Positions 26,661-34,209 of a stretch of DNA of 62,191 nucleotides are shown here, in pieces. The translations under genes and the position numbers were made by a program. Under the pieces are notes generated by a model, which saw nothing but the letters and a program-made list of their open reading frames with translations, did not search any database and was not told the DNA's origin. The stretch is from contig JALXCB010000083.1 in NCBI GenBank assembly GCA_026991225.1, forward strand, positions 1-62,191, in the 5' to 3' direction. Source of the stretch: Anaerolineae bacterium (GTDB lineage: Bacteria > Chloroflexota > Anaerolineae > J102). The first letter of the stretch is position 1, and every line of letters starts with the position of its first letter.

Positions 26661-27615
26661 CGTAGGCGATCCAGGCGGCGTAGTCGGGCTGGTTCCACTT
26701 GGGCGCTTTGACGATGGCCGCTAGTTCCTCTTCGCTCATGGCGGCCAGCTTTTCGAAGGTGCACACGCCCGCGTCGTATAGCCGGGCCTCGTAGGTCTTG
26801 CCGATGCCGGGCAGGCTCTCGAAATCATCGGGCTCCTGACCGCTCCACACATGCCCGACCGTGCCCGTCTCTTCGGCCAGCCGCCGGGCGTCCGTCTTGA
26901 TCGCGTCCAGGTCCACGGCCTGGAAGTCCTTGAGATCGAAGATCTCGGCCAGCTTTTCGTTGGGCGCAGTGGCCACCTGCCAGAATGTGCCGATGCCGGC
27001 GCGATAGAGTTTGTCTTCATACACCCGCCCGATGCCGTGGATCCGGGCCAGCTTCTGCGGACAGTGGCTGACGGTGGTTTCCGATTCCGATTCCGGTTGG
27101 GCTTCGGCCGTGGCCGCCGCGGGCGGCGTTTCCTTCGCCTCGCTCGCCTCTGCTTCTGCCGCGATGGCCGCGAGTCGGGCGGCGGGCGCTGCTTCCACCG
27201 CTGCGGGTAGCGTTTCTTCTGGCCCTGGCGCCACTTCCGCTTCCCCGGCGGCTTCTTCGACGCCTTCAGCAGATCGCTCTGCCCCCGCTTCTTCGGCGGG
27301 AGCGGAGGCTACCGCTTCTTCGAGTTCAGCCTCGACCGCCGCCTCCTCGGCGACTGCTTCGACGGCAGCGATCGGCTGTTCTGGGGTCGTTTCGGCGGCG
27401 GGAGCGGGAGGTTCGGGCGCAGATTCCAATGCCTCATGGAGATCATCGATTTTCCCTTCGATGGCCCCCAACTCCGCCTTGCGGGCCTGAAGCTCCGCGG
27501 TCATTTTTGCCAACTGATCCCGGCAGGATTCGTAATTTTTGCGGCCCATGAAGAGTCCAATCAGGCCGCCTATGATGAGTCCTCCAAAAAATGAAAGCCA
27601 GGGCGAAATTGACAT
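26611..27615 (-). CDS. Membrane-anchored protein with two helix-hairpin-helix (H3TH-like) domains
   Basis: The 334-residue protein has an N-terminal membrane helix (WLSFFGGLIIGGLIGLFMG), a coiled coil (RDQLAKMTAELQARKAEL), a low-complexity Ala/Glu/Pro linker (about 68-180), and two C-terminal HhH-type domains: LARIHGIGRVYEDKLYRAG and LPGIGKTYEARLYDAG. This tail resembles the H3TH proteins annotated as flap-endonuclease-like. It could tether DNA or RNA to the membrane. The last 12 codons and the TGA are part of a dispersed repeat. [10 protein letters not shown] precedes ATG 27615. Confidence 0.8.
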   Translation of the reverse strand: MSISPWLSFFGGLIIGGLIGLFMGRKNYESCRDQLAKMTAELQARKAELGAIEGKIDDLHEALESAPEPPAPAAETTPEQPIAAVEAVAEEAAVEAELEEAVASAPAEEAGAERSAEGVEEAAGEAEVAPGPEETLPAAVEAAPAARLAAIAAEAEASEAKETPPAAATAEAQPESESETTVSHCPQKLARIHGIGRVYEDKLYRAGIGTFWQVATAPNEKLAEIFDLKDFQAVDLDAIKTDARRLAEETGTVGHVWSGQEPDDFESLPGIGKTYEARLYDAGVCTFEKLAAMSEEELAAIVKAPKWNQPDYAAWIAYAQEQASRAKARRYGRK

Positions 27616-27665
27616 AGCTCCTCCTCCGTCTGTGACGCGTAGGTGAAAAAAGAAATGATGGGGTT

Positions 27666-27694
27666 ATTGTATCAATTTGGGATTGAAAAAACAA
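27666..27694 (-). promoter_or_regulatory. Promoter of the HhH-domain gene
   Basis: On the minus strand TTGTTT (27689-27694), 17 bp, TACAAT (27666-27671). It overlaps the T-run of the upstream terminator. Confidence 0.55.
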
Positions 27695-27731
27695 ACGCCA
27701 GCAACGAGGGGTCATGCCTGGCTGCTGGCGT
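27684..27731 (-). terminator. Intrinsic terminator after the 67-residue membrane protein
   Basis: On the minus strand ACGCCAGCA (27723-27731 complement) pairs with TGCTGGCGT (27695-27703 complement), then TTTGTTTTTT. It lies 25 bp after the stop. Confidence 0.7.
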
Positions 27732-27756
27732 CGTGGATTGCCGTGTGGCGAGCGGC

Positions 27757-27960
27757 TTACACTGGCTGTTTTTCCGCGATCTGATCTTCCAGATCGGCGA
27801 TCTCCTGCTGAGCGGACTGCAACTGGGCGTCCTGCGCCATCAGCTCCTGTTTCATCCGCTCGATCTGTTTGCGGCAGGTTTCATAATTCTGTCGGGCGAT
27901 GAGCACGCCCACGATCCAGCCAATGACCAGGCCGATGAATAAGGCGAGCCAGGGGGACAT
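27757..27960 (-). CDS. Small membrane/coiled-coil protein, paralogue of the HhH protein N-terminus
   Basis: The 67-residue protein has a membrane helix (WLALFIGLVIGWIVGVLIA) and a coiled coil (KQIERMKQELMAQDAQLQSA). It matches the first 60 residues of the next protein downstream: SPWL..F, GLxIG, RxNYExCR, then a coiled coil. SD GAGGAGG lies 6 nt before ATG 27960 and a TATAAT (28042-28047, minus strand) about 80 bp upstream. It probably inserts in the same membrane and may pair with the larger protein. Confidence 0.85.
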   Translation of the reverse strand: MSPWLALFIGLVIGWIVGVLIARQNYETCRKQIERMKQELMAQDAQLQSAQQEIADLEDQIAEKQPV

Positions 27961-28079
27961 TATTCACCTCCTCGAATGAAAGAGAAAAGCGTGGTGCGGT
28001 GGGTAAGTGTGGTGGATGAGGAATGTGGACCGTCTTACAAAATTATAGCACAAACTCCCCGTTGGCCGAAGTTGCAGTA

Positions 28080-28270
28080 AGAGGGGGCGTCCCCAGTTAT
28101 TGGCGCGTTGCGCCTGGCGCCCCGGAGGTGAATTCCGGGCTAGAAACGCCGCCCTCTCAGAGGATGAAGACCATGCGGGTTTGCAAATTTGCAGGTCGCA
28201 AGTGGCAAGTCTTTTTGGCTGCGAGGTTTTTTCCCGCTACTTGCCGCTCGCCACCTGCCGCTTTTTCCCC
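28080..28270. repeat. Hairpin repeats in a gene-free stretch
   Basis: GGCGCGTTGCGCCTGGCGCC and GGAGGTGAATTCCGGGCTAG recall the 3560-3615 block. GGTCGCAAGTGGCAAGTC (28193) and TACTTGCCGCTCGCCACCTG (28239) form a palindrome like that at 13239. No gene lies in 27961-28427. Confidence 0.6.
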
Positions 28271-28392
28271 TTCGTGTTTGCGCGCTTTTGCCTGATTCTT
28301 TTTCGTGAAATCCATGTCCATTCGTGTCAAGATCAAAAAACGCCGGTGTCCAGATGCATAGTTACCAGAGCGAATCCGTTTTTGGGGGAAAC

Positions 28393-28421
28393 TTGACGCG
28401 AACGCGTCTTTCCTCGACAAT
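28393..28421 (+). promoter_or_regulatory. Promoter of coaX, leaderless
   Basis: TTGACG (28393-28398), exactly 17 bp, GACAAT (28416-28421), then GTGTCC and ATG 28428. The 6-nt gap puts the start of transcription at the A of ATG. Confidence 0.6.
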
Positions 28422-28427
28422 GTGTCC

Positions 28428-29198
28428 ATGATCCTCACCATCGACGTTGGCAACACGAATATCGTCTTTGGGCTGTTTCAGGACGATGCACTGCTCTATC
28501 ACTGGCGCATGGCCTCGCGGTTGGATGCAACCGCGGATGAACTGGGGGTGTTTCTGCACGCGGCCGCCCGTCATGCGGGTCTGTCCCTGCCCGATGGCCT
28601 GAATGGCGTCATCATTGGCTCGGTGGCTCCGCCTCTGACCGGGGCCCTGGTGCGGATGAGCCGGGCGTGGCTGGGCCTGGAGCCCGTGATCATGCAGGTT
28701 GGGCTGCTGGCGGATATGCCTGTGCGGGTGAAGGAGCCGGATCGAGTGGGCGTGGATCGGCTGCTCAATGCCTATGCGGCCCGGGCCCGCTTTGACGCGC
28801 CGGTCATCAGTCTGGATTTCGGCACGGCCACGAAATTCGATGTGGTCGGGCCCGAGGGCGACTTTTTGGGCGGAGCCATCGCGCCCGGCTTTCGCACGGC
28901 CAGCGACGCCCTCGTGAGCCATACGGCCCTGCTGCCCCGCATCGATCTGACCGCGCCCCCTGCGCCCATCGGTGACGATACGGTCAGCGCCATGCAATCG
29001 GGCATTGTGCTGGGGTATGTGAGCCTGGTGGAGGGCATGTTGGCCCGTATCAGGTCCGTGCTTGCGCCCCATCAGCCGCCCGTCATCGCCACGGGCGGCC
29101 TGGCCGACGCCATCCTGCCCCACACCCGCGCCATCGACTATCACGATCCTCATCTCACCCTGCATGGTCTGAGGCTGGTGTATGAACGACATGGCTGA
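28428..29198 (+). CDS. coaX: Type III pantothenate kinase
   Basis: The 256-residue ASKHA-fold kinase has ILTIDVGNTNIVFGLF (phosphate 1), VKEPDRVGVDRLLNAYAA, ISLDFGTATKFDVV (phosphate 2) and LGGAIAPGF. It phosphorylates pantothenate, the first step to CoA, and needs a monovalent cation. ATG 28428 is favoured over the in-frame GTG 28422 because of the -10 position. coaBC lies 370 bp downstream, with a small gene between. Confidence 0.94.
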   Translation: MILTIDVGNTNIVFGLFQDDALLYHWRMASRLDATADELGVFLHAAARHAGLSLPDGLNGVIIGSVAPPLTGALVRMSRAWLGLEPVIMQVGLLADMPVRVKEPDRVGVDRLLNAYAARARFDAPVISLDFGTATKFDVVGPEGDFLGGAIAPGFRTASDALVSHTALLPRIDLTAPPAPIGDDTVSAMQSGIVLGYVSLVEGMLARIRSVLAPHQPPVIATGGLADAILPHTRAIDYHDPHLTLHGLRLVYERHG

Positions 29199-29213
29199 GT
29201 TCATCCAAAATTC

Positions 29214-29243
29214 CTGAAAGCGGGCGTCAATCCATGCTATAAT
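29214..29243 (+). promoter_or_regulatory. Promoter upstream of the 76-residue protein
   Basis: CTGAAA (29214-29219), 18 bp, and a perfect TATAAT (29238-29243), about 80 bp before ATG 29327. Confidence 0.55.
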
Positions 29244-29326
29244 GAATCGCCAGGACAGTCCGTGCTGGTTACAGCTTATCGACCTGACCCCGAACGTTGG
29301 AATGAAAGTTTTACGGAGCGACGACG

Positions 29327-29557
29327 ATGACTCTATCGACTCGAAAGAAGACCAAATTTATCCATGAAGGCCCCTACGTCGCCGAAGTCGACGTTGAGGT
29401 CATTGTTGAAGAGAATGAATGGGCGCCTTATCTTTCTCTTGAGGATGCCTATAAATTGGACGACATGCGAGAGGCTTTACGGCGAGGGGATTTGCAGACG
29501 GCCATGAAGCACGCTCGCGTTTATGTGTTGCAACCTGTTGATCTGAGCGCGTCTTAG
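29327..29557 (+). CDS. Small unrecognised protein
   Basis: The 76-residue protein (residues 12-31: IHEGPYVAEVDVEVIVEENE, then WAPYLSLEDAYKLDDMREAL and RRGDLQTAMKHARVYVL) has a two-strand plus helical appearance. GGAG precedes the ATG by 9 nt. Similar short proteins in bacteria are often found next to toxin genes, but the next gene is coaBC, 12 bp downstream, so no toxin partner is visible. Function unknown. Confidence 0.75.
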   Translation: MTLSTRKKTKFIHEGPYVAEVDVEVIVEENEWAPYLSLEDAYKLDDMREALRRGDLQTAMKHARVYVLQPVDLSAS

Positions 29558-29569
29558 GGAAGATTGTTC

Positions 29570-30826
29570 ATGAACATCCTGGCCGAAAAACGCATCCTCC
29601 TCGGCGTCACCGGCGGCATCGCCGTGTACAAGGCGGTGGAGATCGTCTCCCGCCTGGTAAAATCCAAGGCCAACGTTACTGTGCTCATGACCGACGCCGC
29701 CCAGAAGTTCGTCTCGCCTCTCACTTTCGGGGCCATGAGCGGTCGCCAGCCGGTCACCAACCTGTGGCAGCTCTACCAGGGCGAGAAGATCGGGCATGTG
29801 ACCCTGGCCCATGAAGCCGATCTCTTCATCATCGCCCCCCTCACGGCCCACACCCTCGCCCGTCTGGCTCAGGGCATGGCTAATGATCCCATCACCGCCA
29901 CCGCGCTCAGCACCCGCGCGCCCATGCTTCTGGCCCCGGCCATGGAGACGAACATGTGGGAGCATCCCGCCACTCAGGCCAACCTGCACACCCTGACGGA
30001 CTGGGGCGCGCAGGTCGTCGGGCCCGAGGCGGGGCGGCTGGCTTCGGGCGCGATGGGCATGGGCCGCATGGCCGAGCCCGAGACCATCGTCGAGCACGCC
30101 CGCATCATCCTGGGCCGGGCACAGGGACCGCTCTCGGGCCTGCGCATCACTATCACCGCGGGCGGCACCCGCGAATGGGTGGACCCGGTGCGCTTCATGG
30201 GAAATCGGGCCAGCGGCAAGATGGGCGTGGCTCTGGCCCGGATGGCCCGCGACCTGGGCGCGCAGGTCAACCTGGTCTATGCAGCCATGACCGTCGATCC
30301 CCCCATCGGCGTGAACCAGATCCACGCAGAGCGGGCCGAGGACATGCTGCGCGAGGTGCTGCATCTGCTGCCCAAGACCGACGTCCTCATCTCCGCCGCG
30401 GCCATCGCCGATTTTCGCCCCGTCACCACACACAAGCAGAAGCTGAAAAAGGGCGTGGGGGAGGATATCCGGCTGGAGCGCACGCCCGACGTGCTGAAGG
30501 CGGTAGGGGAGAAGCGCAAGGCCCTGGGCATGCCGAAACTGGTGGTGGGCTTTGCCGCCGAAACCACCGACCTCATCGCCAATGCTCAGGCCAAGATGCG
30601 CAAGAAGAACCTGGACATGATCGTGGTCAACGACGTGACCGCGCCCGATGCGGGCTTCGGCGTGGATACGAACCGGGTCACCATTCTTACCAGAGATGGC
30701 GCCGTCACCCCGCTGCCGTTGATGAGCAAAGAAGACGTGGCCTATAACATCCTGCATCGCATCCGCGGCCTGCTGGGCGCACCCAGCATCGGCTGGGACC
30801 CGGGCGTGGGCAGTGTTTTGTCGTAA
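29570..30826 (+). CDS. coaBC: Phosphopantothenoylcysteine decarboxylase / synthetase
   Basis: The 418-residue bifunctional enzyme couples cysteine to 4'-phosphopantothenate and decarboxylates the product. The CoaC part has the FMN-binding head (RILLGVTGGIAVYKAVEI), GHVTLAHEAD with the active-site His, MANDPIT and PAMETNMW. CoaB starts near 185 (RITITAGGTREWVDPVRF). The flexible-loop motif usually reads ACG..G.GRM; here it is ASGAMGMGRM, so the cysteine seen in E. coli is a serine. I chose ATG 29570. Confidence 0.94.
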   Translation: MNILAEKRILLGVTGGIAVYKAVEIVSRLVKSKANVTVLMTDAAQKFVSPLTFGAMSGRQPVTNLWQLYQGEKIGHVTLAHEADLFIIAPLTAHTLARLAQGMANDPITATALSTRAPMLLAPAMETNMWEHPATQANLHTLTDWGAQVVGPEAGRLASGAMGMGRMAEPETIVEHARIILGRAQGPLSGLRITITAGGTREWVDPVRFMGNRASGKMGVALARMARDLGAQVNLVYAAMTVDPPIGVNQIHAERAEDMLREVLHLLPKTDVLISAAAIADFRPVTTHKQKLKKGVGEDIRLERTPDVLKAVGEKRKALGMPKLVVGFAAETTDLIANAQAKMRKKNLDMIVVNDVTAPDAGFGVDTNRVTILTRDGAVTPLPLMSKEDVAYNILHRIRGLLGAPSIGWDPGVGSVLS

Positions 30827-30861
30827 AAGAACTTGGCGTCCTCTTCTGTCGATGACTCATC

Positions 30862-30962
30862 ATAAAAGTATTCAGTGATCAGTATTCAGTCATCAGTGGC
30901 GCGCAGGTCGCGACTTTACCCCGCCTTGGCTGTTTACTAATCACTGATGACTGATGACTTGA
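30862..30962. repeat. CAGTGATCAGT-type palindrome upstream of fabD
   Basis: TATTCAGTGATCAGTATTCA on the left and CTAATCACTGATGACTGATG on the right form a hairpin with a GC-rich loop. The unit (centre C) recurs at 31953, 36568, 57225 and 58873. Confidence 0.65.
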
Positions 30963-30998
30963 AAACCGATTATCCTCTCGCCATCGGAGACTTCCATC

Positions 30999-31946
30999 AT
31001 GATGCAACCCGTCCTACTCTTCCCCGGTCAGGGGTCGCAGGAAGTGGGCATGGGCGCAGATATCGTCGCTCACTCGCCCGCGGCCGCGGCCATTTTCGAT
31101 CAGGCCGACGCCATCCTGGGCTTCCCCCTCTCCCGACTCTGCTTCGAAGGCCCGGAAGACGTCCTTACCGACACCATCAACGTCCAACCTGCGTTGCTGA
31201 CCGCCAGCATCGCCGCGCTACGCGCGGTGGAGGAGCAGCTTGGGCGGCCCATCGATGCGGCTGCGGCCGCAGGACATAGTCTGGGCGAGTACAGCGCCCT
31301 GGTGGCCGCGGGCGCGCTCACATTCGAGGATGCACTGCGGCTGGTGCGGGAACGCGGTCGGTTGATGAAGCTGGCGGGCGAACGCGCGCCCGGCGGCATG
31401 GCCGCGATCATCGCCCTGGATACGGAGAAGATCGAAAGCATCTGTCAGCAGGCCAGCAGCGAGGGGGATGGCGTCGTGGTCATCGCCAACGACAATTGTC
31501 CGGGTCAGGTGGTCATTTCGGGCGATGAAGGGCCCCTCAATCGGGCCATGGCCCTGGCTCAGGAGGCGGGCGCGCGCAAGGTGGTGCGATTGGCCGTCTC
31601 CATCGCCGCGCACAGTCCCCTCATGGGCGCGGTGCAGGAAGAGTTCGCGGCCGCGGTGGCTCAGGCCCATATCCAACGCCCGATCTTCCCCGTCATCGCC
31701 AACATTACGGCCCAGCCCCTCACCGACGTGGACGCCATCCGCCAGGAGCTGGTGGGACAGCTTCAACATTCCGTGCAATGGACCAGGTCCATGCAATATC
31801 TCATCGATCAGGGCCATGAGACCTTCATCGAATTCGGGCCGGGCAAGGTGCTGGCGGGCCTGATGAAACGCATCGACCGCCGTTTCCGCAAAATGCCCGC
31901 GGTCGTGACCTGGGAAGACGTGCAGGCCGTGGCGGAGCTGCTATGA
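30999..31946 (+). CDS. fabD: Malonyl-CoA:ACP transacylase
   Basis: The 315-residue enzyme loads malonate on acyl carrier protein. It has LLFPGQGSQEVGMG, the serine nucleophile S94 in GHSLGEYSAL, the arginine loop RGRLMK, and AAHSPLM with the catalytic His. Either ATG at 30999 or 31002 may start it; CGGAGA precedes by 8 nt. Its last codons CTA TGA AAA TAA come from the end motif of a dispersed repeat, so the stop is repeat-derived. fabG follows after a repeat-filled gap. Confidence 0.94.
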   Translation: MMQPVLLFPGQGSQEVGMGADIVAHSPAAAAIFDQADAILGFPLSRLCFEGPEDVLTDTINVQPALLTASIAALRAVEEQLGRPIDAAAAAGHSLGEYSALVAAGALTFEDALRLVRERGRLMKLAGERAPGGMAAIIALDTEKIESICQQASSEGDGVVVIANDNCPGQVVISGDEGPLNRAMALAQEAGARKVVRLAVSIAAHSPLMGAVQEEFAAAVAQAHIQRPIFPVIANITAQPLTDVDAIRQELVGQLQHSVQWTRSMQYLIDQGHETFIEFGPGKVLAGLMKRIDRRFRKMPAVVTWEDVQAVAELL

Positions 31947-32062
31947 AAATAAAGTAATCAGTGATCAGTTATCAGTAATCAGTGGAAATCTGCGAAGCAT
32001 CTGCGAAAATCTGCGTTCTCATTTTCATCGGTATCCGCGAGCCGTGGCTCGTGTCGCCTGCT
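31937..32062. repeat. Modular repeat, centre C plus part of B
   Basis: Right end CTGCTATGAAAATAAAGT (31938-31955), then ATCAGTTATCAGTAATCAG, AAATCTGCG repeats, TCATTTTCATCGGTATCCGC and CGTGTCGCCTG. The same right end occurs at 36550, showing the element is a family member. Confidence 0.75.
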
Positions 32063-32345
32063 ATGAAAGGATTAGGGAACGCAGATGACGCAGATTGAAA
32101 AGGATGGACGCAGATGAAAAGAAAAAATCCGTAACTGCTAACGTACTTGACTTTAGGCCGCCAAAAGCCACGAAGGCTCGAAGTTTTTCGAAGATACGAA
32201 GGAAACATAAAGAAAAATACGTCGTGCCTTCGCTTTTCTTCGTGTCTTCGTGGCAAAAAGTGGCGGCGACACCTTAGTAGTTACGTCATCTGCGAAAATC
32301 TGCGTTGCATCCGCGTTATCAGCGTTCCCATTTTCGTTCATCCAT
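32061..32345. repeat. Modular repeat, centre B, interrupted by a MITE
   Basis: The left arm GATTAGGGAACGCAGATGAC (32070) and right arm TCATCTGCGAAAATCTGCG (32286) match the intact copies at 20355 and 26500. In between sits the 154-bp MITE-like element. Confidence 0.75.
32131..32284. mobile_element. MITE-like element nested in another repeat
   Basis: Starts GTAACTGCTAACGTAC and ends CCTTAGTAGTTAC. Its interior is nearly the reverse complement of the 24795-24947 copy. Compared with intact host repeats, about seven host bases at the junction are missing and no target duplication is seen. Confidence 0.72.
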
Positions 32346-32379
32346 TCGTTCTCATCTCAATCAAGGAGCTCTTTTTTCC

Positions 32380-33132
32380 ATGTTCGACCTCACCGATAAA
32401 GTCGCGCTGGTCACCGGCGCTTCACGCGGCATCGGCGCGGAGATCGCCCGTCAATTGGCCGCGGCCGGCGCCACCGTCATCGTCAACTACCACAGCAGCC
32501 AGGAGGCGGCTCAGCAGGTCGTGGCCGATATCGAGGCCGCGGGCAGCAAAGCCGTGGCCATGCAGGCCGATGTCAGCGATTTTCAGCAGGCCGGGGATAT
32601 GATCAAGGCCATCAAAAAGGAGTTCGGGCGGCTGGATATCCTGGTGAATAATGCAGGCACGACCCGAGATAACGTCATCGCCCTGATGAAGGAGGAGGAT
32701 TGGGATGTAGTCATTCGCACGAACCTGAAGAGCGCGTGGAATTGCTCCAAGGCCGCGGCTCGGCTGATGATGCGTCAGCGCTGGGGTCGCATCATCAATA
32801 TCTCCAGCGTGGCCGGGATCACCGGCAACGCGGGGCAGAGCAATTACGCCGCGTCCAAAGCGGGCATGATCGGACTGGCCAAGAGTCTGGCCAAGGAACT
32901 GGGCCCGCGCAATATCACGGTGAACGCGGTCGCGCCCGGCTTCGTGCCCACGGACCTCACCAACTATCTGTTGGAAGATGAGGAGATGAAGAAAACCATC
33001 ATCGACCACACTTCGGTGCGCCGCCTGGGCAAGCCCGAGGATGTGGCCGCATTGGTCGTCTATCTGGCTTCGGATGAGGCGAGCTTCGTTACCGGTCAGG
33101 TGATTGCTGTGGATGGCGGTTTGGCGCTTTAA
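32380..33132 (+). CDS. fabG: 3-oxoacyl-ACP reductase
   Basis: The 250-residue short-chain dehydrogenase reduces 3-oxoacyl-ACP with NADPH. TGASRGIG is at 12-19, NNAG at 90-93, N115, S143 (NISSVAG), Y156 and K160 (YAASK): the full catalytic tetrad. The C-terminus FVTGQVIAVDGGLAL is typical of FabG. AAGGAGC lies 9 nt before ATG 32380; the longer frame runs through repeats. fabD precedes and nusB follows. Confidence 0.94.
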   Translation: MFDLTDKVALVTGASRGIGAEIARQLAAAGATVIVNYHSSQEAAQQVVADIEAAGSKAVAMQADVSDFQQAGDMIKAIKKEFGRLDILVNNAGTTRDNVIALMKEEDWDVVIRTNLKSAWNCSKAAARLMMRQRWGRIINISSVAGITGNAGQSNYAASKAGMIGLAKSLAKELGPRNITVNAVAPGFVPTDLTNYLLEDEEMKKTIIDHTSVRRLGKPEDVAALVVYLASDEASFVTGQVIAVDGGLAL

Positions 33133-33149
33133 TCATCGCGGGGTATACT
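33121..33149 (+). promoter_or_regulatory. Promoter of nusB-tatA-tatC
   Basis: TTGGCG (33121-33126, inside the last codons of fabG), 17 bp, TATACT (33144-33149). It lies about 100 bp before ATG 33253. Confidence 0.6.
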
Positions 33150-33252
33150 TTGGCGCGAGCGTTGATCATTCTAGACCAACTTTTCTCCTCGCATCCATCC
33201 AGGGCATGCAGGTCGCCCGCGTCGATGTCACCATCGGAGACGGTGCTTTCTC

Positions 33253-33708
33253 ATGAAGTCCCAACGACACCGAGCACGCCAGATTGCGCTTCAAGCCCTC
33301 TACGAAATCGATCTGACGAATCATCCACCGGGCCAGGTGCTGCAACGCCACATGGAGGCGATCGATCCGCCCCTGCCCAAAGGCGCAGCCCACCTGCTGC
33401 AAGACCTGGTCGTCGGCGTGATGGCCCGCCGGGATGACCTGGATCGGGTGATCGCCTACTTCGCACCCGAATGGCCCGTCTCCCAGATCGCGGCCATCGA
33501 CCGCAATATCCTGCGCATGGCTCTGTGGGAAATGAACTTCAACGACACGCCCATCAAGGTCGCCATCAACGAAGCCGTGGAACTGGCCAAAGAATTCGGC
33601 GCAGAGACCAGCTCTCGCTTTGTCAATGGCGTCCTGGGGGCCGCCACTCGTAAACAAGGCGAGATGGAAGCCATCCTGTCGGGGGCGGGCGCCTCTGTCG
33701 ACAGGTAA
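33253..33708 (+). CDS. nusB: Transcription antitermination factor NusB
   Basis: The 151-residue helical protein has RHRARQIALQALYEIDLTN (N-terminal helix), AAIDRNILRMALWEM, NDTPIKVAINEAVELAKEFG and SSRFVNGVLGAA, the NusB hallmarks. With NusE (S10) it binds boxA of rRNA transcripts. tatA follows by 12 bp. Confidence 0.95.
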   Translation: MKSQRHRARQIALQALYEIDLTNHPPGQVLQRHMEAIDPPLPKGAAHLLQDLVVGVMARRDDLDRVIAYFAPEWPVSQIAAIDRNILRMALWEMNFNDTPIKVAINEAVELAKEFGAETSSRFVNGVLGAATRKQGEMEAILSGAGASVDR

Positions 33709-33720
33709 TTCGTTCGCATT

Positions 33721-34209
33721 ATGTTCAACATTGGCCTGGGAGAACTCCTTTTCATTGCCATTTTGGTGCTGGTCGTGGTCGGGCCCGAGCGCCTGCCCAA
33801 GGTCATGCGCGAATTCGGGCGCATCGTTCGCGAGATTCGACTGATCGTCAATGAAATGACCAGTCAGTTTGCGGATGAATTGCAGCCTTTTCAGGAACTG
33901 CAACAGCCGCTTGAGGAGCTTCGACAACTGGCCGATGATATCAATCCAGTGAAACAGGTGACCAAAATCTCCCTGGACCTGGACGCGAAGGCCACGGGGA
34001 AGCAGGCGGCCAGGCCGCCGCGCGTCAGCGCCGCGGGCGATAATACGTCCGCCAGCGCGAATATCGTCATGCCGCCAAAGAAGGTGAAACCCACGGCGGC
34101 GTTTCAGGCCCGATCCTCCGCACCCGCGGCCAACCCCGTCAAGATCATCGCTCAGGCGAAGAAACGCGCCCCGAACACCGAATCCTCCCCCGATCGCACT
34201 GATTCATGA
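33721..34209 (+). CDS. Twin-arginine translocase TatA/TatB-type subunit
   Basis: The 162-residue protein has a single N-terminal helix (LGELLFIAILVLVVVGPERL), the TatA/B hinge GPERLPKV, an amphipathic helix (FGRIVREIRLIVNEMTS) and a long basic tail. The GPERLP form and acidic E residues in the helix suit TatB as well as TatA; I leave it as TatA/B. It overlaps tatC by 4 bp (ATGA), so both are one unit. Confidence 0.9.
   Translation: MFNIGLGELLFIAILVLVVVGPERLPKVMREFGRIVREIRLIVNEMTSQFADELQPFQELQQPLEELRQLADDINPVKQVTKISLDLDAKATGKQAARPPRVSAAGDNTSASANIVMPPKKVKPTAAFQARSSAPAANPVKIIAQAKKRAPNTESSPDRTDS

Noticed and set aside
29327-29557. Antitoxin role for the 76-residue protein
   Set aside because: No toxin gene follows; it is directly upstream of coaBC and lacks a clear DNA-binding motif.
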